From contig RBZT01000386.1 in NCBI GenBank assembly GCA_003693705.1, positions 1-26,674 on the forward strand: a stretch of DNA of 26,674 bases. Direction: 5' to 3'. This stretch comes from Polymyxa betae. Taxonomy: Eukaryota; Endomyxa; Phytomyxea; Plasmodiophorida; Plasmodiophoridae. This document shows, piece by piece, positions 10,174 to 18,264 of the stretch. Numbering within the stretch: the stretch's first letter is position 1; every line of letters begins with the position of its first letter. Position numbers and translations under genes: made by a program. The notes under the pieces were generated by a model. That model worked only from the letters and a program-made list of their open reading frames with translations. It was not told the origin of the DNA and did not search any database.

Positions 10174-11192
10174 ACGTTTTGAAGTCTGATCTGTCCATTT
10201 ACAGAATCACCGATAGCTGCGACACCTAATGCAGTTCCATCTCCAACTGTTACTGAGGTCTTTGTCGGTGCTGGTCGAGAGCTCTGGAGACACTCCGAAC
10301 TTCCTGTCATATGGGTTGTTGCTCCGGAATCGATTATCCATGGCTTCGATTGCAGAGGCTTGTCATAACCATTGAAGGAGGCCATAGTTTTATTGTCTTT
10401 CTTTGGAGCAGGGGCAGGGCAGTCCTTGGCGAAGTGTCCCTTGTCTTGGCATCGATGACAGGTAATTTCATCACTTTTCTTCGCCTTTGTTTTCGATCGA
10501 TTTTGGCGATTATTGTGATGATTTTTGGAATTTCGTACAACAAATGCTGGTTCTTGAGAGCTCCCGGTTCCTTTGCTGTTTTTGAATTTTCCATCTCGAG
10601 CCTTTTGGTTTTTGGCGGCAGCCTCTGATGCAAGATATGATACAGCTGTGTCAAGATTCAGATTTTGCTGACGGATATAAGAACTCGCATAGTCATAGTT
10701 TTCTGGCAGTCCAGCCAGAATAACGTATAATACATCCTCATCCGTGCAACTACCTTGAATCTCTTTTATCTCGCGTTGCTTTTGCCTTACCGCATCCAAA
10801 AATGCTGCCATCGACTTGAAACTTGAAAATCGCATCTGAAAGAGCTCCTGTCGGCGACGAAACCGCTCGTGGCCGGATTTTGCCATAAAATGCGCCTCTA
10901 ATATATCCCACGCTTGCTTGGCGGTATTCAACCCCATTATTTTCATTTTCATCTCTGTGTTAATACATTTTGCTAGCTGGTGCAAAGCTAGTGCATGTCG
11001 ATGACTCCAATCGTTAATAGTATTAGCATTTGATTCGCTCGGAACTGGCTGAAGGTCGGCTCCGGCAATGATGCCCCAACAATTAGCCTCTTGAGCTCCT
11101 AACTTAAACTCCCATGACCATAACGACCAATTGCTTCCATTAAGCAAATCGGACGTGAACTTGTTGCTCGCAGTGCTGGTCGATCCTGACAT
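10171..11192 (-). pseudogene. Copia gag plus aspartic protease, frame broken at its 3' end
   Basis: The start is placed at the ATG at 11192 (MSGSTSTASNKF), not at the first ATG at 11228, because the codons between overlap the primer-binding site. The N-terminal two thirds resemble the copia-type gag (UBN2/DUF4219 family: LLNGSNWSLWSWEFKL, later LAGLPENYDY). A retroviral-type zinc knuckle CHRCQDKGHFAKDC (CX2CX4HX4C, about 10420-10465) follows, then the protease active site WIIDSGATTHM near 10317-10345. At about 10172 the reading shifts by one base; the conserved VPGLTANLVSI continuation is in the next frame. No slippery heptamer is visible, so this looks like a 1-nt deletion rather than programmed frameshifting. 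Confidence 0.85.
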
Positions 11193-11208
11193 CGAGTATG
11201 CACGTAAA

Positions 11209-11222
11209 CTGGGCCCATAACC
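11209..11222 (-). other. Primer-binding site matching the initiator tRNA-Met anticodon arm
   Basis: The plus strand reads CTGGGCCCATAACC, the sequence of the eukaryotic initiator tRNA-Met anticodon stem-loop (CAU within the loop), so the element's sense strand is complementary to it. Priming by an internally cut half-tRNA is known for Drosophila copia. The core CCCATAACC is repeated immediately downstream on the plus strand (11224-11232). The position just upstream of gag is right for a primer-binding site. Confidence 0.75.
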
Positions 11223-11232
11223 TCCCATAACC

Positions 11233-11355
11233 TGTTAGATTCGGACGTTAGTTAGGTCAGAGTTTTAGGAAGAAAATTCTCTCTGGATTGTTATAGTAAA
11301 TTAGGTTGATTACTAACATAAGGCACGCGCCTGATAGTGCACGCGTCTGTTAACA
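11233..11355 (-). repeat. Candidate short 5' LTR of the copia element
   Basis: The sequence abutting the primer site begins TGTTAG on the plus strand, and TGTTAACA at 11348-11355 gives a plausible TG...CA far end, about 123 bp. There is no second copy in the window to confirm it, so the outer boundary is uncertain. Confidence 0.3.
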
Positions 11356-11706
11356 ACGATAACCTGTTTCCTGATTTTAAAGTTGAATTCTGTACACACC
11401 GCAGTAATCAATACTTGAAGCAAGTTAGAGAATCCATTGTCAGCCCTTGTATTGCGCGTAAGAGCAGCATACGTTGTTTTCGAGGAATTGTGCAAAAAAA
11501 GTTGAAAAAAGTTCCACTGGCATAATTCGATTACTGCGTCCATACTGTACGCAGTTTGCGAGGTAAGACCTCTGTAGAACAGCGCCTGGATTTGAGGATT
11601 TCACAGCAACAAACTGACCAAAAGGTATGGTGCCGCCAGCCCTATGACTGAAATATGCGTAAACAAAAGGTAAAAATCATATTTCCAAAACTTGTTGCGA
11701 ACTGAG

Positions 11707-12336
11707 TTAGTTTGCGAGTTTTGCGGAAGTTTTGCGGTTTGTTGTTAGGTTCCTCCTATCTCTTTGTCTAGACATCACTTTCATGGCTCAGACGTGGACA
11801 AATTCGATCAAGTCGCCCTTGTGAGAAGCTGTCCGAAAGGCATTTGGGTCGTCCGAATTCAAACCTTCTTTATATTGGTCGACGAGTGCGCTGCTACTCC
11901 AGTCAACATCCCGGGCGAGTAGGCGGAACTGAGTTTCATTTTCGGCAAACGTCGCACAGTTTTTTTGCTTCAAAGCCCGGATAGATCTAACAGAAGAACG
12001 GCGACGGTGAGGATCGTCGAAAGACCCTTTAAGAGTCGAAAGAAATAGTTCTAGATTGTGAAGTACAGGTGAATTTTCCAAAATTCTCGGCACTAACCAA
12101 TCGGCCGCCAGGCCGGTCATTAAACTCGTATAAAGACCAATTCGGACTGTATCTGTAGTGAAAAGTTGCTGGTAGATTCTGAGATAATGCTCCACCTGGG
12201 CAGACAAGGTTCGAAACTTCGAAATATCGCCATCAAACGTAGGCGGCCGGGGCAGATCTGGATGTCGAGCCGGCGCCGATTGAGCTAACTTGGGTCGTGA
12301 ATCTGATGTTGCAACTGGAGTAATTGTCGGTGAATT
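11707..12336 (-). pseudogene. Ty3/gypsy-type gag relic with premature stop
   Basis: The minus-strand frame encodes PRPPTFDGDISKF near its start, then a Retrotrans_gag-like domain (YTSLMTGLAADWLVPRILE, LELFLSTLKGSFDDP, ALVDQYKEGLNSDDP). A TGA at 11788-11790 interrupts it inside the usual LIEFV-AxxxxxRxxxR segment, and the same frame continues for 27 more codons to a TAA at 11707 with matching residues (AMKVMSRQRDRR). No zinc knuckle or pol follows. It is a truncated relic of a second LTR-retrotransposon lineage, next to the copia element. Confidence 0.75.
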
Positions 12337-12639
12337 GATTCCAACGTTATAGAATCGTCATCGCTACTAGTGAACGTGCGCTGTTGAATCGAGCTAGTTA
12401 TCGGTGAAGTTTATTGTCGTGAAATGAGATGTTGTAACTGTTGTAACTGCTGGTGCAGCGAATTTAAGGTTATAGTATTTTCGACAGCGTCGGTATTAGA
12501 ATTGACAGCATTCAGCTCCCGATTAGCTGTTTCTGACGAGACGAAGGGCTCTGAAGGGTCAAGAGTCTGCCCTGATCCAATATCATCCAGATCGTCTCGA
12601 TCAAACTGTTATGAGCCAACTACTACAAGAGTCGAGAAA

Positions 12640-12716
12640 TGGTGGAAAAGAGGAAGGAAAGAGGAAGAAGAGAAGAGAAGAGAAGAAGAGAAGAAGAATA
12701 TCTAAGAAGAAGAAGG
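12640..12716. repeat. Purine (GA/GAA) tract
   Basis: Almost uninterrupted purines on the plus strand, mainly GAA, GAGAA and GGAA units. Low-complexity microsatellite DNA; it could form triplex or act as a polypurine tract, but nothing here shows a function. Confidence 0.8.
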
Positions 12717-13526
12717 CGGGAGCGACACAGCAAGTGATGTTGGTACAAACGTTCGTTGATCGGACTGAGGCCTAAGGCTCAGCCCGTCAGAAGCAGTAGT
12801 TTATTTTGTAGTGATGTAATAAATCACAGTAACACGAGATATTTGTGTTACTGAAAAGTTCGAGAACTACTAATTTGTCTTGACGAAGTCATGACAGCGT
12901 GGGCCAAAGAACGTGGGCCATAAAAAATTAGACGGCGCATCTTCCAAATACATCTGAATAAAAAGCGTGCAAAAATTAAACAAATGTCAAAAACCTCGAA
13001 TAATAGGCACACGCACTTTCGCCAACAAAGGAATTTTAGAACCCTTGAATAGAAGGCATACTTTACGTTACATTAAAGAGCATATGCCTTATCTTCGAGG
13101 GATAGACTACCGTAGGCGAATATGGCAAAAAAATATCCACCCATGAATATAAGGCATATGCCTTATGTGCGGGGGAAAACGGTAGAATCCTTAGATTTTA
13201 ACCTTTGACCAATTCGAAATAAAGCAAAAATCCTGGGCATTTGCAATTCTCCGAAAAACTGCGTACGGACTTTTGGATCCTGAATTGAGCTTTCCATCAA
13301 AGTTGGCGGATTAAGACAGTGGACACCATAACAACAATAACAGCTCCGCAGCTGTTAGTCCAGGGCTTACTTAAACTGTATTGCACAGAGGGTGGTGTCC
13401 TCATCGTTTCTACATTATGCTGTCGACGAAAGAGCACGAAGATCGCAGAGGTGAAAGCGAGGCTGAAGGAGTCAATCTCTCAGCATCGATCTTTGCTTGG
13501 TTCTTGCCGTCTTTGCATACCCAGAC
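12717..13526. other. Intergenic DNA with palindromic GCATATGCC motifs
   Basis: No gene is supported. It contains a perfect 18-bp palindrome ATAAGGCATATGCCTTAT (13149-13166), a second partial copy GCATATGCCTTAT about 70 bp upstream (13080-13092), and a duplicated CGTGGGCCA string near 12899-12921. Confidence 0.5.
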
Positions 13527-14379
13527 ATGGCCGGATTTATCGATTACGATGCGATGCGTTCTAAGCCGTTCGGCAACATCGATATCCCGGACTGGGAAGA
13601 CCTGCTCGACCTGGTCCAGCGCGATGAGACTCGGTTCGCGCACGCCCCACGCTGGTCTGCGGAAGCGGCCGTTCAGGCTAACTGCTGCCTGATCATTCGG
13701 GTAATTACGACTTTTTTCGAAATGTTGGTTGCCCAGCTCACTCTTGAAGGTATCGTCAGTTGCGTTGCTAATGATGGGGGTGCTCAAATATGCCGGCAGT
13801 TTCTTTGTTTTTTTTTTACAAACTCAACAGCACTGGAAGGGTGGTCGCCTTGTTTAGGCGCACGACAAAAATGCTGAGCATCCTGGTCTGGAGAACAAAC
13901 ACTGGGTATGTTTTTGAAAACAATAATTTTACCAAATTTTGACTCTATGTTTCTAGTTTTCGCCACCTCTCAACAGCGAATATCGCAAGGAAGTCTCTGG
14001 GCGATCTGACGTGACCAAATTAATTCGTGTTGCCAATCACGCTCTTCCATTTGTTGGAGTGGTGGATCACATTCTCCGTCCAGGTAACCACGTTCATCAA
14101 AGAATCATAATTAATTCATTAATCAGTACAGGAATGTCTTCACTCCACTCCATACAGATCCAGGTCGTTTTTGGGCGTGTCTGTTTCCAATCCAACTTCC
14201 ATCTCTGGACCCGCCACGCTGTTTCAAGATCTGACCGACCCAGTCACTAATGAGGTATCAGAATAATCAGATGAATCCAATTTCAAACGAGCACATTGAG
14301 TTCCAAGCTCCGATCATACTATAACGTCAAAACCAAACTGACCGAACTAGCTCTCTGGTCTGTCGCGAGCAAGGGATGA
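13527..14379 (+). CDS. Tentative five-exon gene, unknown function
   Basis: Proposed exons 13527-13670, 13858-13905, 13957-14083, 14127-14254 and 14308-14379; the phases agree and give 172 residues ending at TGA. Exon 1 (MAGFIDYDAMRSKPFGNIDI...) and the third exon (RVANHALPFVGVVDHILRP) have codons ending mostly in C or G, unlike the surrounding AT-rich DNA, which supports coding. The intron 13906-13956 (gtatgt...ttctag, 51 nt) is the clearest. The donor of intron 1 (gttcag) and the acceptors of introns 3 and 4 are weaker choices. I do not recognise the protein. Exon 5 overlaps another coding-looking frame, so the 3' end may be wrong. Confidence 0.35.
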
Positions 14380-14924
14380 ACCTCAAGGCCCGGGTCTGGC
14401 GGCACAATCCGATGGGATCCATCACCAAGCTGGTCGAAGAAGCCAAGAAATACCGGGAGATTTGCAAAATCCTTTATAACATTCGGAGCAGTATTTTGAG
14501 TCAATTTCCCATAATCCACCTCACGCAACAGATCCGTGGTTTCCCGAACTAGTATCTACGAGATCGCATTTCGCTTGTGATCGATTTTATGATGGCAGAC
14601 AGATCCCAGCTGGCCCGCATCATTCGTTCTTTAAAGCGCCGATGTCGCTGGAACGCAGAAGTTCCTGTTTACCATTACAAACCTGCAGCCACCCCTGGAG
14701 CCTGATGGTTTTGCAAGTGAGCGTTCATGAATTTTATTCGTAAATTCATCTAAATGATAATTTCACAAGCGAAGGTCTTGGCGGTCCTGACCGGGATTGT
14801 AGCTATGCCTACGATCGAGAGTTCGCTTCGAGCACGTAAAGAGGCGAAATTCAATCGGGATCTTGCCCTCTACCAGGCAAATATCATCGATAAGGAAGGG
14901 TTTATTCGTCGTACCAGCAAGTGA
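14376..14924 (+). other. Coding-looking fragments in several frames, gene structure unresolved
   Basis: Three segments look like exons but I cannot join them: 14376-14552 (MNLKARVWRHNPMGS, then KLVEEAKKYREICKIL), 14592-14705 (DRSQLARIIRSLKRRCRW, basic) and 14772-14924 (KVLAVLTGIVAMPTIESSL, then RARKEAKFNRDLALYQANI, ending in RTSK and TGA). The first begins at an ATG overlapping the stop of the preceding model (ATGA at 14376-14379). C/G-ending codons are common in all three. They may be later exons of the preceding gene with a mis-chosen frame, or a separate small gene whose last exon starts with a hydrophobic helix. Confidence 0.3.
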
Positions 14925-15644
14925 ATTTGCCACATCATATTATCTTCCCTACAAATACAGATTCAATGTTGATACCATCTTCATTTAGAATCTCTAGTTG
15001 GTCTTCCATCCTTTGCAATGTCACTTGTCAAATGGACACATTTAGTGCTCGCATCGCGATGTCGTCGTCGCCGTAGATGATCGCAACGTCGTCCGCCTTC
15101 TCGATTAACCTTGATTCGGCAAGGCCGTCAGTCCTATTTTTTGGGTGCTCCTCGCTGTGTTGACATTGTTGTATCATTTGATGAATGAAATGATTATCCG
15201 TGCCTCTAGGGTTTCCCATTAGGGTTTCATACCCGGACGAAATTGGTTACGCAACACATTCACCGGTCATCGTATTCGCTCGCCTTGTTTATCGTCATAT
15301 TTGCCCATGTCGTTTTTTCGCATCGTACTCGATACTTCTCAACGGGTAGTGATATAGTCTTATCTATGTTATATCACCACTGATACTAACTATTCTAATA
15401 TCATTCCTAACAGATACAGGGCAAGATATGTTCTGTTTTCGATTGGCATTAATCAAGATTAGGTAAATTTCTATTCAAATGTAAGTACAGTTTTCAATTC
15501 ACCGAATTTCGCTAATATACGTGCTTAGATGATATCCTGAGAGAGATATGCTACAATCTAAACCCCCACCCCATTGCTAATGCCAGCGAAAAAATCCCCC
15601 GAACGTCTTTATCGCTTCGGCGGTTTCCTCATTGACATCCCTTC

Positions 15645-15658
15645 ATCGCTTCGGCGAT
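15645..15658. other. Perfect small hairpin with TTCG loop
   Basis: ATCGC-TTCG-GCGAT forms a 5-bp stem with a UUCG tetraloop if transcribed. A near-copy ATCGC-TTCG-GCGGT (with a G-U pair) lies 34 bp upstream at 15611-15624. In RNA such loops are unusually stable. Function unknown. Confidence 0.45.
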
Positions 15659-15760
15659 CATTCCAAAAAAGGTCTTTGATGACATGGTGCTTCACCTATT
15701 ATTCCTTCAAAACAATATATAATTAAAATTCTCAACTCCCTATCATTGTTCATATTTAGT

Positions 15761-15832
15761 AGTAATGCATAAGCATTAATCAGAGGAGTAATGCATAAGC
15801 ATTAATCAGAGTAATAATGCATAAAGCATTAT
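15761..15832. repeat. Three tandem copies of a palindromic AATGCATAAGCATT unit
   Basis: Copies 15761-15786 and 15787-15811 are nearly identical (about 25-26 bp, AGTAATGCATAAGCATTAATCAG...); the third, 15812-15832, is shorter and altered (one extra A). Each unit carries the inverted repeat AATGC-ATAA-GCATT. The array lies about 280 bp upstream of the PP2C start codon and could be a set of protein-binding sites or a small repeat expansion. Confidence 0.75.
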
Positions 15833-16107
15833 CCATAGTTCCGGTATCAACCAGCAAAAGGTGAGCCGATAATATATCCCAATATACCAAACCTTTTCTT
15901 GGACGGAGCCTAACATTCCACAATATGGCTAACAGATATCTCTGTCTAAAAAGTGATTAAAAAGCTCCAACTGAAAACCCTTTTAGCATCAGAAAAATTA
16001 TTCCGCTGTCGCTGTTCTTACGGTTTGAAATACTTGAAGTCCCGGTATCTGACGACTCTATGGTCTAAATTCAATGTTTTGTTTATATCTTGATCTTATG
16101 AACAACG

Positions 16108-17671
16108 ATGTCGGATGCCCGATCTGAATCGGCCGATGATCAATACATCCGCCTGCAGCTGACGGCGGCGAATATATGCCATCCTGAGAAGACGAATTGT
16201 GCTGGGGAAGATGCATATGCTATTCGAGATTACGGTGATCGCCAACTATTTGCTGTTGCAGATGGCGGTATGTAAAACTTGATGAAAATTTCTTTGGTTT
16301 TTTGGTATTCGTTTCGAATGTTCTAAAAAGTGCTTTTCTTATGCTATTGCTCAGTTTTCATCAATATATTAAGATGTCTTTATCAGCAATTTCCTGAATC
16401 ATTAATATTGTTGCCATGGTTCGCCCTTTTATTGTTTTATTGTTGCTTTGAGTATTGCTTAGTAAGATTGCTGTTTTCCAGAACCGTTTCTTATTGTCCT
16501 AATCTTTGATAGTTTCTGGCTCCAGAAAATTTGGAGATCCAGCTGAATTCTCTCGTTCCTTGCTGCTATACACATTGCACAATCTAGAGTTAGGCATGGC
16601 CATTCCCACGGCCGTTGCTGCTGCTGTGGACCATGCACGTGGGAAGGGAAAGAAAGGTTCCACAACTTTTTTAAGTAAGCCATTTTTTGGTTCGACTTTT
16701 TTTTTCTGTTTTGTCGTCTAAAGCAGTCTATATTTGGCTCAAGCTCGTTTCTAATGCATTCACTCTAATTTATTGGTATCTTGTAGTTGGGCTTCTGGAT
16801 TCGAATCCGCATGAATGTTCTCGCTGCTCGGTGAAGCTGTATAATTTGGGCGATTCAATAGCCATGCTATTCCGTGCCCATAACAATGAGCGATATAAAG
16901 TTCTCGCTCAGACATTGCCACAAAGTGAAACAAGGTTCGTCCATTTTCTCTTTAAATTTGCTTGTCGAATTCCCGATTAAGTTTTCGCATTCGTTTTGAA
17001 TCGGATTTACGACTTCACTTGGTTCTCAGTTCAATTGGTCAATGGTCCTTCAATTGCAGTAAAGTATGTTCTGTTTCATACTGATGCCTAATTGTTAGAG
17101 GTTACTTCCATACACCTTTCCAGTTTCATCACGACTGTGATCATTCTCGTGGTGTTTCCGACATGCAATCGTACGATTGGACCTTAGAGCCTGGGGATGT
17201 GCTTGTTGCTGGCACTGATGGGTTATTCGACTTTCTTGACGTCGAGGTATCTGCCATCGGTTTTGTTTGCGTTTTGTGCTGCTAAGATTATTTTCGATTT
17301 CCAGAAAGTCATCGCTTCGATTGAACGTTATCGGGATAATTTCGAGAACCTCGCTGATCATCTCGCCAAGCAGGTGCTTCCAGGAACTTTTTCGAGATTG
17401 ATGCTTTTCGCAATTAATAATCCTTTGTTCAATTTCGGCTGTCATGCGTTTTTTTCTGCATCTTAGGTCTTAGTTTATTTGAGGGGCCTTTGCTGATATG
17501 CTCGGCACTTTTTTTCTCTCAGTTATTGGTAATTTTTCAATATAGGCTCGATGTGCCCAAAGATGTGAATATCATTTCGACGATATCAGCGTCGTCGTTG
17601 CTGTGGCTCAAAGCTCAGAAAAGGGGGGTTCACCTGGTTTGGCCATCGATAACTTTGGCTCTGTTTCTTAA
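16108..17671 (+). CDS. PP2C-family Ser/Thr phosphatase, PTC7/PPTC7 group
   Basis: Six exons: 16108-16267, 16513-16674, 16787-16934, 17099-17246, 17305-17373 and 17546-17671. All phases agree and give 270 residues ending in TAA. PP2C enzymes are Mg/Mn-dependent phosphatases. The metal-binding motifs are GEDAY (E34, D35), VADGVSG (D52, G53), NLGDS (127-131), TDGLFD (D197) and DDISVVVA (D241-242). YFHTPFQF (159-166) and the compact size are typical of the PTC7/azr1/PPTC7 branch, whose yeast and mammalian members act in mitochondria on coenzyme Q enzymes and other matrix proteins. Here the N-terminus (MSDARSESADDQYIRL) is acidic and does not look like a mitochondrial presequence, so location is uncertain; an upstream leader exon could have been missed. 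The usual GGW after ADGV is replaced by SGS. Confidence 0.9.
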
Positions 17672-18264
17672 GAAATATATCCCACCGCATTGCTCAGGTC
17701 TGCTATTTATAAACTCGAAACCCAACTGAAACTGGATGCTTTTAAAATTATAACTTTTGTCGTTTCCTCGTATAAAATGTTCCCAGAATTAGCAGATTAT
17801 AAATTCGTAAGAACGAGCATCTTGGAATTCTCAGTCGTGAGATTTTGGCGCGCAACCCGACTGAAGCGGCGCAGCCTCCTTCGACAGCTGTGCCCGTGAC
17901 ATCGTTCTGTTGCCGTTTTCTGTCTCGTCTTCACGAATATCGGTCGACATTGACCAAATAGCCGGCATTGAGCTCGGCCTGTGTCGAAGGCTGTGTCATC
18001 AAAAAGCTTTCGGACGTCGCAGCGATCAAGAACATTTTAATATAAGCATCGCAGCTCTCGCATTTAGATAAAAAATCGCGCCTCCATTATAGAGTAAGGT
18101 ACATTGTTGGGCAGATTCTGTGGATCATTCCTACTGTTATCCTTATCGATTGTCATATTATTTTAGTTATTTCTTGTTGTTATACTTTTTTCGTTTCAAA
18201 AAGCTTCTATAGAAGTTGAAATTCTAGTTTAGGAGTTGGCGTGATCTGCCGAACTGAAAAGTAA
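17672..18264. other. Intergenic stretch between the PP2C and CLASP-like genes
   Basis: No convincing gene. A 69-codon frame at 17690-17899 has no motif. A more GC-rich patch at about 17840-18030 has coding-like composition but no frame I can defend on either strand. It presumably includes the 3' UTR of the phosphatase gene and the promoter and 5' UTR of the next gene. Confidence 0.4.

Larger units (their letters stand above)
7186..11355 (-). mobile_element. Degenerate Ty1/copia-type LTR retrotransposon
   Basis: The minus strand carries, in copia order, gag with a zinc knuckle, an aspartic protease, integrase, reverse transcriptase and RNase H. The order protease-integrase-RT-RNase H is diagnostic of Ty1/copia as opposed to Ty3/gypsy. 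The frame breaks three times: near 10172, near 8503 and near 7500. A primer-binding site lies just upstream of gag and a candidate short 5' LTR beyond it. No 3' LTR was recognised on the left, so the element appears 3'-truncated or its LTRs have diverged. It is very likely unable to move by itself. The right boundary (11355) is a guess from TG...CA ends. Confidence 0.88.
14925..16107. other. Intergenic region upstream of the PP2C gene
   Basis: No gene seen. It contains telo-box-like strings (15206-15213 and 15219-15227), an 8-bp inverted repeat GTGATATA/TATATCAC (15349-15356 and 15370-15377), a UUCG-type hairpin (15645-15658) and a triplicated palindromic repeat (15761-15832). Confidence 0.5.

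Noticed and set aside
10165-10180. Possible programmed frameshift between copia gag and pol
   Set aside because: No slippery heptamer or downstream structure seen, and copia usually has one continuous gag-pol frame; a 1-nt deletion is simpler.
11193-11228. First ATG of the copia gag frame as the true start
   Set aside because: Its first codons overlap the primer-binding site; the in-frame ATG at 11192 is more sensible.
13410-13787. 125-codon minus-strand frame opposite the tentative gene at 13527
   Set aside because: The plus-strand frame has stronger codon bias and plausible splice sites; the minus frame looks like its shadow.
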